DNA of 64,000 nucleotides from Pseudarthrobacter sp. NBSH8. Its GTDB lineage: Bacteria > Actinomycetota > Actinomycetes > Actinomycetales > Micrococcaceae. Below the pieces are notes generated by a model, which was not told where the DNA came from, searched no databases, and saw only the letters and a program-made list of their open reading frames with translations. Location: contig NZ_CP043178.1 of assembly GCF_014217545.1 (NCBI RefSeq), positions 2,852,001-2,916,000 on the forward strand, given 5' to 3'. The translations under genes were made by a program, and so were the position numbers. Below, piece by piece: positions 1 to 7,873 of the stretch (within the stretch, counting starts at the first letter, position 1; each line of letters starts with the position of its first letter).

Positions 1-152
1 AGGTCTTCGCGTCCGCCGTCGAGGGTGGAGCGATTCCGGTGTACTCGCAGATGATGGCGGCTTCGCTGGTCTGTGCCGTCCCTGTGGTGGTGCTGTACTT
101 CATGTTCCAGAAGTACCTCGTTGGCGGCCTGACTGCCGGCAGCGTCAAGTAG
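1..152 (+). CDS. carbohydrate ABC transporter permease, C-terminal end (partial)
   Basis: Only the last 49 codons are present, in frame from base 3 to a TAG at 150-152. The segment reads as the end of a MalG/SugB-type inner-membrane permease: a short cytoplasmic stretch, a hydrophobic segment rich in Val, Leu and Phe, and the very typical ending with FQKYLV, two glycines and LTAGSVK. Such permeases work with a second permease, an ATPase and a binding lipoprotein to import sugars. The position beside the stress-protein/mgtE/mrp block matches my memory of the lpqY-sugABC region in mycobacteria, so a trehalose-type substrate is possible, but nothing in these 49 residues shows the substrate. Confidence 0.8.
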   Translation, partial: VFASAVEGGAIPVYSQMMAASLVCAVPVVVLYFMFQKYLVGGLTAGSVK

Positions 153-161
153 GACAGCTTC

Positions 162-210
162 ACAAACAACTCCGCCCGGTGCAGCTGCTGCACCGGGCGG
201 AGTTGTTTGT
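162..210 (+). terminator. strong hairpin terminator after the sugar permease
   Basis: A perfect 23-bp inverted repeat (162-184 with 188-210) with a 3-nt CTG loop lies 9 nt after the permease stop. The 3' arm ends in TTGTTTGTTTA, a loose T-rich tail. It can also serve the leftward gene ending at 267. Confidence 0.85.
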
Positions 211-266
211 TTACTGCCGGCATCGCTCCTCGGACCATGGATCACCAGGCCTCCGGGGGGCGCGGC

Positions 267-1265
267 CTAAGGTGTGGATTCGCCGGAGTCCTTGGTGGCG
301 TCAGCCTGGGACTGCGTCCGGGACTGTTCTGTGGGCCGCTGGCCTGTGCCGGGTTGTTCCGAACCGGGCTGTTCTGAGCCGGGCTGTTCTGAGCCAGGCT
401 GTTCCGTGCCGGGCTGGCCTGTAGTGGCCTGGCCTGTAACACGGACTCCGTACTGGGGCCGGCCGTCAGGGAGGTCCGGGTAGCGGACGGCGGCCGCGGG
501 AGCCTTCGCCGGCTGGGCCTCTGCCTCCGGCTGCGCGCCCTGCTCCGGGCCGGCGGCGTGGCCTACACCTTGGACTGCCCCCTGGCCCGGAGTACCAGCA
601 CCCTGCTGTCCGTAGGGGTCATTCCAGCTGGCAGGGCGCGCGGGTGCCGGACCGGACTGATTGCCGGGCTGGTCCTGCTGACCGGGCTGCTGGCCCGTTT
701 GGCCGTACTGCTGGTTCTGGTAGCCCTGCGGATTGTAGGGGGCCGCTGCTGCGTCCGAACGGTTCATGGGCAGTTGCTGGAGCAGCCGGCGCGCATCATG
801 GGCGGCTTCCACCGACACCACAACGTCGTAGTTGGTGGCCACCACCTGGCTGGTGGAGGTGAAATCCCGCTTTCCGCGCTGCATGGCATACGTGACAATC
901 CCGAACAGCATAAAGAAGGCAGCGCCCATCAGCACAGACGCCAGGATCGAGAAATAGCCGGGCGATGGTGCGAAAAACGAAAGCATAACGCCAACGAAAA
1001 GGCCGAACCACATACCGCTGAGCGCCCCGGAGAGAGCTACCCGCGGGTAGCTGAGGCGGCCGGTCACCCGCTCAACCATCTTCAGTTCGTTGCCCACGAT
1101 CGAAACCATGTGGACCGGGAACTGCTGGTCGGCGAGGTAATCCACCGCCTTCTGGGCATCCAAGTAGGAGGTGTACGAGCCCACGGTATCGCCGGTAGGC
1201 ACCGTCCGGGCGTCGTCGGGCCCGCTGGGGCCACCGGCCTTGGGAGCACCAAAAATGTTTGACAT
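267..1265 (-). CDS. general stress protein (GSP17M/YflT-type) membrane protein with Pro/Gln-rich tail
   Basis: 332 residues if translation starts at the ATG at 1265; an ATG 24 nt upstream is possible but adds MRMGKNGC, which looks unlike the family. Residues about 24-60 form a short alpha/beta domain like that of YflT/general stress protein 17M (GDTVGSYTSY and following). Two membrane segments follow at about 75-99 and 103-128, then a long low-complexity Gln/Gly/Pro tail. The tail ends with tandem GSEQP pentapeptides encoded by 15-bp DNA repeats. Function unknown; the family is linked to stress. It is divergent from the MgtE-N gene, with 77 bp between the starts. Confidence 0.65.
   Translation of the reverse strand: MSNIFGAPKAGGPSGPDDARTVPTGDTVGSYTSYLDAQKAVDYLADQQFPVHMVSIVGNELKMVERVTGRLSYPRVALSGALSGMWFGLFVGVMLSFFAPSPGYFSILASVLMGAAFFMLFGIVTYAMQRGKRDFTSTSQVVATNYDVVVSVEAAHDARRLLQQLPMNRSDAAAAPYNPQGYQNQQYGQTGQQPGQQDQPGNQSGPAPARPASWNDPYGQQGAGTPGQGAVQGVGHAAGPEQGAQPEAEAQPAKAPAAAVRYPDLPDGRPQYGVRVTGQATTGQPGTEQPGSEQPGSEQPGSEQPGTGQRPTEQSRTQSQADATKDSGESTP
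351..410. repeat. four tandem 15-bp repeats inside the stress-protein gene
   Basis: Units begin at 351, 366, 381 and 396 and follow the pattern GGGCTGTTCTGAGCC with one to three changes. On the minus strand they encode repeated GSEQP/GTEQP pentapeptides in the disordered tail. Unit length is a multiple of three, so copy-number change keeps the frame. Confidence 0.85.
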
Positions 1266-1330
1266 ACACCCATTCTTGCCCATCCGCATGTATGCCGCCT
1301 GTAGATTCAGCTAAAAGAGAGCAGACTCGG

Positions 1331-1336
1331 TAGCCT
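1331..1336 (+). promoter_or_regulatory. -10 box for leaderless mgtE-N mRNA
   Basis: TAGCCT followed by exactly 6 nt and the GTG start at 1343, with no Shine-Dalgarno sequence between. Spacing puts the transcription start on the start codon. Confidence 0.5.
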
Positions 1337-1342
1337 GTAGAC

Positions 1343-2626
1343 GTGAGCACAAATCTTTCGCGCGTCTTCGTGGCCCGTCTGCTGGGTCTTGACGTCTTCG
1401 ACCCTTTAGGCGACCGCCTGGGCAGGTTGCGCGATGTGGTGGTGCTCTCACGTGGCAGCCGCGGTGCCCCGCACGTGGTGGGCATCGTCGTCGAAGTTCC
1501 CGGCAAAAAGCGGGTCTTTGTACCGATGACACGCATTACCTCCATCGACCAGACACAGATCATCTGCACGGGACTGGTTAACCTCCGGCGCTTTGAACAG
1601 CGCGGCGCGGAGACGCTGGTGGTCGCGGAAATGTTCGACCGCCGCGTAACCCTCCGGGACGGCAGCGGCGACGCCACCATCGAGGACATCGCCATGGACC
1701 AGCACCGGTCCCGCGACTGGTTCGTGAGCAAGCTGTTCGTCCGCCGGGGCCACTCGCTGTCCCCGCTCAGCCGGCTGCGCCGGAACGAGACCATGATCAT
1801 CGACTGGGCCGACGCCCTCCAGGGTGCCCGCACTGAACCCCAGGCAGCCACGCAGTTCGTCGCCAACCACGAGGACCTCAAACCCGCAGACTTCGCCGAA
1901 GCCCTGCAGGAAATGAGCGACAAACGCCGGTTCGAGGTGGCCAGCGAACTCCAGGATGAGAGGTTGGCTGACGTCCTGCAGGAGCTGCCCGAGGACGACC
2001 AGGTGGAAATCCTCTCCGCCCTTGACGTCCAGCGCGCAGCCGACGTCCTGGAGGAGATGGATCCCGACGACGCCGCCGACCTCCTCGGCGAACTGCCGAC
2101 AGCACAGGCAGAGGAACTGCTCCAGCTCATGGAACCCGAAGGCGCCGACGACGTCAGGCGGCTCCTCGAATACGACGAGGACACCGCCGGTGGCCTGATG
2201 ACGCCGGTTCCGGTGATCCTTCCCCCGGAGGCGACTGTCGCCGAAGCACTGGCCCACGTCCGCCGCGAGGAACTCTCCCCCGCCCTGGCCTCGTCCATTT
2301 TCATCACCCGGCCTCCGCTGGAAACCCCCACCGGACGCTTCCTCGGTGTGGTCCACATCCAGCAGCTCCTGCGTTTCCCACCCTTCGAGCCCTTGGGCAA
2401 CCTGGTGGACAAGAACCTTGAACCGTTGTCCGATCAAGCCCACATCAGCGAAGTAGCCCGCACCCTGGCAACGTACAACCTGAACTCCCTTCCGGTGGTT
2501 AACGACGCCGGCCGGCTTGTGGGGGCGGTGACTGTTGATGACGTCTTGGATCATCTGTTACCCGATGACTGGCGCGCCTACGATGGCGAAGCCCCGATAA
2601 GAAAACTGGGAGGCCGCATTGGCTGA
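1343..2626 (+). CDS. MgtE N-terminal and CBS-domain protein (no transport domain)
   Basis: 427 residues from a GTG start. An N-terminal PRC-barrel-like part (about 8-75, ending VPMTRITSID) is followed by the helical MgtE intracellular N domain (about 165-265, repeated ELQDERLADVLQELP-type helices) and a pair of CBS domains (about 275-400, e.g. MTPVPVILPPEATV and NSLPVVNDAGRLVGAV). The five-helix membrane domain of the MgtE magnesium channel is absent, so this is probably a soluble magnesium or nucleotide sensor rather than a channel. It overlaps the next gene by 8 nt, and the DUF1003 membrane protein downstream may be its partner (inference from coupling). Confidence 0.85.
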   Translation: MSTNLSRVFVARLLGLDVFDPLGDRLGRLRDVVVLSRGSRGAPHVVGIVVEVPGKKRVFVPMTRITSIDQTQIICTGLVNLRRFEQRGAETLVVAEMFDRRVTLRDGSGDATIEDIAMDQHRSRDWFVSKLFVRRGHSLSPLSRLRRNETMIIDWADALQGARTEPQAATQFVANHEDLKPADFAEALQEMSDKRRFEVASELQDERLADVLQELPEDDQVEILSALDVQRAADVLEEMDPDDAADLLGELPTAQAEELLQLMEPEGADDVRRLLEYDEDTAGGLMTPVPVILPPEATVAEALAHVRREELSPALASSIFITRPPLETPTGRFLGVVHIQQLLRFPPFEPLGNLVDKNLEPLSDQAHISEVARTLATYNLNSLPVVNDAGRLVGAVTVDDVLDHLLPDDWRAYDGEAPIRKLGGRIG

Positions 2627-3374
2627 CACCGGCGCCCCCAAGAATCCCAACAAGCAGGCCGCGGCCAAGGGCGGGCTCGACACACCCCTAAGCGGCCGCC
2701 AACGCATCCTGCCAAAATTCTCGCCGGATCCGGACGCGTTCGGCCACGCTACGGAAGGCTTCGCCCGGTTCATGGGCACGCCACAGTTCCTGGTCTACAT
2801 GACGGTCTTCGTTGTCATCTGGCTCGTCTGGAACACGTGGGCACCGGAGGCGTGGCAGTTCGATTCGCGCATCCTCGGCTACACGCTCCTGACGCTCATG
2901 CTGTCGCTGCAGGCCTCGTACGCAGCTCCGCTGTTGCTGCTTGCCCAGAACCGGCAGGATGACCGGGACCGCGTCTCGCTCCAGCAGGACCGGCAGCGCG
3001 CCGAACGCAACCTGTCCGATACCGAGTACCTCACGCGGGAACTGGCCTCCCTGAGGATCGCGCTGCGCGAAGTTGCCACCCGCGACTACGTCCGGGCCGA
3101 ACTGCGAACACTCCTCGAGGACATGCTGGAAGCCCAGGAGGAACTGCGGACCCATGATCACGCCGGAGCCGGCAGCCACGAGTCACCGCGCGAAAAGATC
3201 AAGGACAGGCTCAAGGAAAAGCGGGATAAGCAGCGGAATCCCCGCACGCAGCAGATTCCCAAGGTCAAATCCAGCCACGCCGCCAAAGAGCAGGCAGCCA
3301 GGGACCAGGCCCAGAAGGAGTCATCCGTTCAGGACCCGGCCGTCCCGGAGCACCACCCCACCACCGAAAGCTGA
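2619..3374 (+). CDS. DUF1003 membrane protein
   Basis: 251 residues from a TTG start that overlaps the end of the MgtE-N gene by 8 nt, so translation is coupled. Two membrane segments (about 56-73 and 85-109) with the family's FGHATEGFARFMGTP approach and NRQDDRDR just after the second helix are typical of DUF1003. The C-terminal 100 residues are highly charged (many Lys, Glu, Gln) and probably cytoplasmic. Function unknown. The MgtE-N/DUF1003/Mrp order is conserved in actinobacteria as I recall it, which favours a metal-related role, but this is inference. Confidence 0.85.
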   Translation: MADTGAPKNPNKQAAAKGGLDTPLSGRQRILPKFSPDPDAFGHATEGFARFMGTPQFLVYMTVFVVIWLVWNTWAPEAWQFDSRILGYTLLTLMLSLQASYAAPLLLLAQNRQDDRDRVSLQQDRQRAERNLSDTEYLTRELASLRIALREVATRDYVRAELRTLLEDMLEAQEELRTHDHAGAGSHESPREKIKDRLKEKRDKQRNPRTQQIPKVKSSHAAKEQAARDQAQKESSVQDPAVPEHHPTTES

Positions 3375-3385
3375 GCCCTGCCCCT

Positions 3386-4513
3386 ATGAGCCACCCCCTG
3401 GAGCAGGCAGTCAACGCTGCACTGGCCACCGTAATCGATCCCGAGCTTCGCCGTCCCATCACGGAACTCGGCATGGTGGAGTCCGTGGAGATCTCTGCGG
3501 ACGGCCATGTCAGGCTGGCCGTCCTGCTGACAATCGCGGGCTGTCCCCTGCGCGGGACCATTACTGCCGACTCCGAAAAGGCGCTGTCCGCAGTTCCGGG
3601 CGTGACCGCCGTCGACGTTGAACTGAAGGTGATGAACCAGGCCCAGCGGGACGCCCTGAAGGAGCAGCTCCGCGGCGCCGCCGGCCAGCGCGGGATTCCG
3701 TTCAACGAGCCGGGGTCGCTGACCAAGGTATTTGCGGTGGCCAGCGGCAAAGGCGGTGTGGGCAAGTCATCACTGACGGTCAACCTGGCCTGCGCCCTGG
3801 CCGCCCAGGGGCTACGGGTTGGCATTGTGGACGCCGATGTCCATGGATTCTCGGTTCCGGCCCTGATGGGCATCACGCAGGCGCCCACCCGGGTGGACGA
3901 CATGATCCTGCCGCCGGTGGCCTACGGCGTGAAAGTGATTTCCATCGGCATGTTCGTGGCCGGAAACCAGCCGGTCGCCTGGCGTGGGCCGATGCTCCAC
4001 CGGGCCCTGGAACAGTTCCTGACCGACGTCTACTTCGGCGACCTCGACGCCCTCTTCCTCGACCTGCCGCCCGGCACCGGCGACATCGCGATTTCTGTGG
4101 CCCAGCTGCTGCCGAAGGCGGAGATCCTGGTGGTCACCACGCCGCAAGCCGCAGCTGCCGACGTCGCCGAGCGCGCTGGTGCCATCGCCACCCAGACAGG
4201 TCAGACGGTTGCCGGCGTCATCGAGAACATGTCATACCTGGAAATGCCCGACGGCGGAAGGATGGAGCTGTTTGGCAGCGGCGGCGGGGCGGTCCTCGCC
4301 GAAAGACTCACGACGACGGTGGGCATCGATGTTCCGCTCTTGGGACAGATCCCGTTGGACATCCTGCTGCGGGAAGGCGGCGATGCGGGCGCGCCGATCG
4401 TGCTGGGCCGGCCGGAGACCCCGGCGGCCATTGCCCTGATCGAGATTGCGGGAAAACTTGCTGCCAGGCCCCGAGGCCTCACTGGGATGAACCTGGGCCT
4501 GCAGCCGCGCTAG
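3386..4513 (+). CDS. mrp: Mrp/ApbC-family iron-sulfur carrier ATPase
   Basis: 375 residues. An N-terminal MIP18/DUF59 domain (about 3-85, with DPELRRPITELGMV and AGCPLRGTI) precedes a deviant Walker A P-loop GKGGVGKSS at 121-129 and a ParA/MinD-like ATPase with the DLPPGTGD Walker B region. Family members carry and deliver Fe-S clusters. The CxxC that binds the bridging cluster in NBP35-type proteins is missing: the corresponding stretch after IENMSYL reads EMPDGG. As I recall, other actinobacterial Mrp proteins share this loss and the ending GLxGMxLGL seen here. It follows DUF1003 by 11 nt. Confidence 0.92.
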   Translation: MSHPLEQAVNAALATVIDPELRRPITELGMVESVEISADGHVRLAVLLTIAGCPLRGTITADSEKALSAVPGVTAVDVELKVMNQAQRDALKEQLRGAAGQRGIPFNEPGSLTKVFAVASGKGGVGKSSLTVNLACALAAQGLRVGIVDADVHGFSVPALMGITQAPTRVDDMILPPVAYGVKVISIGMFVAGNQPVAWRGPMLHRALEQFLTDVYFGDLDALFLDLPPGTGDIAISVAQLLPKAEILVVTTPQAAAADVAERAGAIATQTGQTVAGVIENMSYLEMPDGGRMELFGSGGGAVLAERLTTTVGIDVPLLGQIPLDILLREGGDAGAPIVLGRPETPAAIALIEIAGKLAARPRGLTGMNLGLQPR

Positions 4514-4538
4514 CGCAGCCCATCAGGGGCGACGGCGC

Positions 4539-4949
4539 CTAGGTCGCTTCGGTATCGAACGGGGCTGGTTCGCCCGGGGGCAGTGACTGGACCACGCGTT
4601 CCGGACGGGACGAAGCCGTCCCGTCTGTGGCAACGGCCCCTGCTCCGGCGACGGCAGCTACCGCCGCCGGCGCGCCGGCACTGACGGGTTTGGCGTCATC
4701 GTCCAGGAGCGCTTCCTTGATGATGCGCCGCGGATCATACTGGCGGGGATCGTATTTCTTCCAATCGACATCGTCGATGTCGATGCCGACTTCTTCCTTG
4801 ATCTGCTCCCGCGCACCGGAAGCCATCCGGCGGACTTCCTTCACCAGATTCGCAAGTTTCTGGGTGTATTCCGGCAGGCGCTGGGGACCGATCACCAGGA
4901 TGCCGATGATCAGCAGGAGGAAGAACTCCGGGCCGTTGATTCCAAACAC
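4539..4949 (-). CDS. tatB: twin-arginine translocase subunit TatB
   Basis: 136 residues from a GTG start. A short periplasmic start is followed by one membrane helix (residues about 7-22, FFLLLIIGILVIGP, with the Gly-Pro hinge), then an amphipathic helix (QRLPEYTQKLANLVKEVRRM) and a charged tail, the plan of TatA/TatB. The EFFLLLIIGILVIGPQRLPEY start is of the TatB kind. TatB forms the receptor for twin-arginine signal peptides with TatC. It lies immediately after rseA, as in mycobacteria, but without the htrA gene usually between them. A -10-like box 7 nt upstream suggests its own promoter. Confidence 0.88.
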   Translation of the reverse strand: MFGINGPEFFLLLIIGILVIGPQRLPEYTQKLANLVKEVRRMASGAREQIKEEVGIDIDDVDWKKYDPRQYDPRRIIKEALLDDDAKPVSAGAPAAVAAVAGAGAVATDGTASSRPERVVQSLPPGEPAPFDTEAT

Positions 4950-4956
4950 TTTAGGA

Positions 4957-4962
4957 AGATTA
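4957..4962 (-). promoter_or_regulatory. -10 box for tatB
   Basis: On the minus strand TAATCT lies 7 nt before the GTG start of tatB, and no Shine-Dalgarno sequence is visible. It suggests a leaderless tatB transcript inside the sigE locus. Confidence 0.4.
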
Positions 4963-5018
4963 CCCTCTCCGGAGCCCGGCTGACGATTCCTGCCCGCCAG
5001 CGTCGCAAAGTGCCTGCA

Positions 5019-5900
5019 TCACGGAGCTAGCATCTCCCCGAGTTTGCGGATTCCACGCTCCAACCGCGCCACGGGAGAGTCGTCCGCTGCAGCAGGCGGG
5101 GAGGCCCTGGTCTCCGGGCTGGCACCCGTGTTAATTCCTTCAACGGCGAGGACGCTGAGCCGCTCCAGCAGCGGAACTGCGTCGTCGGCCTGTTCCGCCG
5201 GGAGGTCGGACTCAACCGTAAAAATGCCGGCCGTGGTCTTAATAGTGGCCGTCCAGGGGGCCAGGTTGCTGACCATCAACTTCTCATGCGACTCGTTTGT
5301 GCTCAGGTCTGCATCCTGACCGGACTCCTGCCCGGCGTCCGCAGGATGTTGTTCGACGATCGTGGCGTAGTGGCTCCCATCGGACAGGCGCAGTTCCACC
5401 GCCGGCCGCCCGTTAAGTGTTATGGCATTTGCGCTGCGGACGTGGAAGCCAAGTTGCTCCAGTTCCGGACAGACCCACCCTTCCGAGCGAAGGGCGAGCA
5501 ATTGCGGGGCATCGAGCTCCCTGCCGTCGGCCGGCAGTTGGGCCGTATGCTGCACCAGGCTCCCCTTGATGGCCGCTTGGGCGACTGGCGTGCTGTCCCC
5601 CGCCAGCGCAAACGCACTGACCGCAAGAATTCCAGCGGCTGCGGCTGTACCGCCGGCGGCGAGCGCAATGACTTTCACGGGCCGGTACGGGCGCTGGGCT
5701 GGCTCGGCCGCGGCCGCCAGCAACTGCGTCCTGGCCAGCAGCCGGGCCGTCAGGTCATCGCTGGCAGGTGGCACGGCCGCATCACGGAGACGCTCGATGT
5801 ACTGGCGTTCACGCTTCAGCGCCGCTGCACATTCTGCGCAGGCCTGCACGTGCTCGGCGCCGCGGTGGTGCCGGCGGCCGAAGGGGTTCTGGGGCGTCAT
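5019..5900 (-). CDS. rseA: zinc-type anti-sigma factor paired with SigE (RseA-like)
   Basis: 293 residues from the ATG at 5900. The open frame runs further upstream, but this start lies 8 nt after the sigE stop and gives the compact HVQACAEC motif (H17, C21, C24), the HxxxCxxC zinc motif of ZAS anti-sigma factors. One membrane helix follows at about 76-101, then an extracytoplasmic part of nearly 190 residues with no domain I recognise. It presumably holds SigE inactive in the cytoplasm through the N-terminal domain and releases it on redox or envelope stress. The gene order sigE-rseA-tatB is the actinobacterial one. Confidence 0.85.
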   Translation of the reverse strand: MTPQNPFGRRHHRGAEHVQACAECAAALKRERQYIERLRDAAVPPASDDLTARLLARTQLLAAAAEPAQRPYRPVKVIALAAGGTAAAAGILAVSAFALAGDSTPVAQAAIKGSLVQHTAQLPADGRELDAPQLLALRSEGWVCPELEQLGFHVRSANAITLNGRPAVELRLSDGSHYATIVEQHPADAGQESGQDADLSTNESHEKLMVSNLAPWTATIKTTAGIFTVESDLPAEQADDAVPLLERLSVLAVEGINTGASPETRASPPAAADDSPVARLERGIRKLGEMLAP

Positions 5901-5908
5901 GGTGCCGA

Positions 5909-6526
5909 TCAGAGGATGCTGGCGATGCGTGGCAGTGAAAGTTTCGGCTTTCGTCCTTGCTGTGGCCGGGGATCGCGGTGGGCCAGCTTCTCGCGCAGCA
6001 TGGTCCGGCCCCGGTGGATACGGGAACGGACGGTACCCAGCTTGACGCCGAGTGCAGCGGCAACTTCGTCGTAGGACAGGCCTTCCAGATCGCAAAGCAC
6101 AACGGCGGCGCGGAAGTCCGGGGGCAGGTCCTCCAAGGCAGCCTGGACGTCGAGGTCCAGGTTGTTCAGTTCGAAGCTCTGTTCAGGTCCGGGTTCACGC
6201 CCGGGAATCCGGGATTCGGCGTCGTCGGCCAGCGCGTCAAACCTGATACGGGTTTTCCGACGGGCCTGGTCCAGGAACAGGTTGGTTGTGATGCGGTGCA
6301 GCCAGCCATCCAGTGTCCCTGGCTTGAAATTCTCCAGTGACCGGAAGACGCGGACAAATACTTCCTGGGTGAGATCCTCGGCGTCGAACTTGTTCCCCGT
6401 CAGGCGGTACGCCAGCCGGTAGACCTTGGCGGAGTGGTTGGCCACCACTTCCTCCCAGGTGGGCATGACCCATTCAGCGGAGGAATCTTGCGTCGCTGGG
6501 ACAGGTGCCATACTCGATGCTGACAT
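5909..6526 (-). CDS. sigE: ECF RNA polymerase sigma factor SigE
   Basis: 205 residues. Sigma region 2 is seen in [22 protein letters not shown] (about 36-57) and the [17 protein letters not shown] core-binding/-10 helix; region 4 is seen in [16 protein letters not shown] and the helix-turn-helix [20 protein letters not shown] (about 155-175). No extra C-terminal domain. A ribosome binding site GGGAG lies 10 nt before the ATG. The anti-sigma gene follows after 8 nt, so the two are cotranscribed and coupled. It is expected to direct an envelope or oxidative stress response; I could not identify a convincing SigE-type autoregulated promoter upstream. Confidence 0.92.
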   Translation of the reverse strand: MSASSMAPVPATQDSSAEWVMPTWEEVVANHSAKVYRLAYRLTGNKFDAEDLTQEVFVRVFRSLENFKPGTLDGWLHRITTNLFLDQARRKTRIRFDALADDAESRIPGREPGPEQSFELNNLDLDVQAALEDLPPDFRAAVVLCDLEGLSYDEVAAALGVKLGTVRSRIHRGRTMLREKLAHRDPRPQQGRKPKLSLPRIASIL

Positions 6527-6753
6527 CGTCCACTCCCATCGTGGATTGCTATCGCCCGGATACTGTTGACATCTCTGGTTCGGCGCCGATCACCTCATGG
6601 ATGACCGGATATCCATCATTTCAAATTTGGCTGGGAATTTCCTGACCAGGGCGGTTCTTCAGCCAGAGGCACAACGATTCCCTTCCCCGGCTGGCACCCC
6701 CGCACACAGTAGGCTGTACTAAACACTCCCCTGCCGCCCAGAAAGCGAATCAC

Positions 6754-7386
6754 ATGAGCGCCGACAAATCCACGAGCTGGTCCTATGCAGAAGATCTGCC
6801 CGCAGAGGATGAGGTTATGCTTCGGGCCAGGGAGCGCTCCTTCGAACTGGGCGTGACCCCCATCGGCGCAGGTGTTGGTGCGGTGCTGACGGTGTTGGCA
6901 GCCGGCTCGAAGGCCCAGACCGCCGTCGAAATCGGCACAGGCGCAGGTGTCTCGGGGGTTTGCATCCTGCGGGGTCTCGGTCCGCAGGCCGTGCTGACCA
7001 CCATCGACGTGGACGTCGAACATCTGAAGGCGGCACGTGAGGCTTTTTCGGAGGCTGGCAGTCCGGCCAACCGCACGCGCACCATTTCCGGCCGCGCCGG
7101 TGATGTCCTGCCGCGCCTGACCGACTCCGCTTATGACCTGGTGTTTGTTGACGCGGACAAGCCGGGCCTGCCCGGCTACGTGGACCAGGCCGTCCGGCTC
7201 CTGAAGGCCGGCGGGCTGCTCATCATCAATGACGCCCTGGACAAGGACCGCGTGGCCAACCCGGCTGTCCGGGAGTCCAACACTGTGGTGCTCCGCCAGG
7301 TGGGGAAGGCAATCCGCGACGACGACCGTTTGGCGTCCGCTATGCTTCCCACCGGCGACGGCCTGCTGGTCGCGGTCAAGAAGTAG
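6754..7386 (+). CDS. SAM-dependent O-methyltransferase
   Basis: 210 residues, the usual length of the catechol-O-methyltransferase-like (Methyltransf_3) family. The SAM-binding motif I is AVEIGTGAGVSG (about 53-64), motif II has TTIDVDVEH, and the metal-binding acid is in DLVFVDADKPG (about 130-140), with IINDAL further on. The substrate is unknown. It is divergent from sigE with 227 bp between, an arrangement I recall from Rv1220c/sigE in M. tuberculosis. A TAGGCTGTACTAAAC stretch at 6711-6725 is the best candidate -10 region. Confidence 0.88.
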   Translation: MSADKSTSWSYAEDLPAEDEVMLRARERSFELGVTPIGAGVGAVLTVLAAGSKAQTAVEIGTGAGVSGVCILRGLGPQAVLTTIDVDVEHLKAAREAFSEAGSPANRTRTISGRAGDVLPRLTDSAYDLVFVDADKPGLPGYVDQAVRLLKAGGLLIINDALDKDRVANPAVRESNTVVLRQVGKAIRDDDRLASAMLPTGDGLLVAVKK

Positions 7387-7407
7387 CTCCACAGAAAATA
7401 AGCCAGC

Positions 7408-7431
7408 GTCCGCAGCCGGTTGGCTGCGGAC
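7408..7431. terminator. hairpin between convergent genes
   Basis: A perfect 10-bp stem (GTCCGCAGCC at 7408-7417 with its complement at 7422-7431) and a 4-nt loop lies between the stops of the O-methyltransferase and the DUF3117 gene. There is no T-tract, so it is a weak candidate for intrinsic termination. Confidence 0.5.
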
Positions 7432-7470
7432 CCTGGCCCTGCGGGATTATTCGGCAACGCCGAACAGGAT

Positions 7471-7638
7471 TTATTCCGTTACGCCGACGAGGCATTCCTT
7501 AAGGTTGGCCGCCTCCGCAGCGTTCAGTTCCACCACAAGCCGTCCGCCGCCTTCGAGCGGTACGCGCATGATCAGGCTGCGGCCCTCTTTGGTGACTTCC
7601 ATAGGGCCGTCGCCGGTGCGTGGTTTCATAGCCGCCAT
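7471..7638 (-). CDS. DUF3117 small conserved protein
   Basis: 55 residues from the ATG at 7638, chosen over an ATG 18 nt upstream because GGAGGGG stands 9 nt before it and because the family starts MAAMKPRTGDGP. The protein is one compact domain of beta strands, with the family's EVTKEGR, IMRVPLEGGGRLVVEL and closing helix. Very conserved among actinobacteria (Rv1211 in M. tuberculosis, from memory); function unknown. Confidence 0.9.
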   Translation of the reverse strand: MAAMKPRTGDGPMEVTKEGRSLIMRVPLEGGGRLVVELNAAEAANLKECLVGVTE

Positions 7639-7873
7639 GAGGAATTTCCCCTCCATTTAGTCCCAGGACATATCAGCCCGGATGGGCTGTGTCCGCATGG
7701 TCAAATCAAGCCGCTATGGCGGCCCGTACTGATGCCGCCACGGCTGAACATTTCTGAATGCTTTTTGTCCCTGCTTACTTACTATTATCCCGTAATGACC
7801 CGCACGTAGCTAATCGATGGACATTTACGGCCGCGTCGGATTCCCCAATCCGCCGGCCAGGCGCCGCCCGCGA

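Noticed and set aside
162..210. possible site of a mobile element because of the long perfect palindrome
   Set aside because: Position just after a stop codon and absence of flanking duplications point to a terminator.
6527..6753. SigE-type autoregulated promoter (GGAAC-type -35 with GTT -10)
   Set aside because: Only partial matches such as GAACC without a suitably spaced second element on the right strand.
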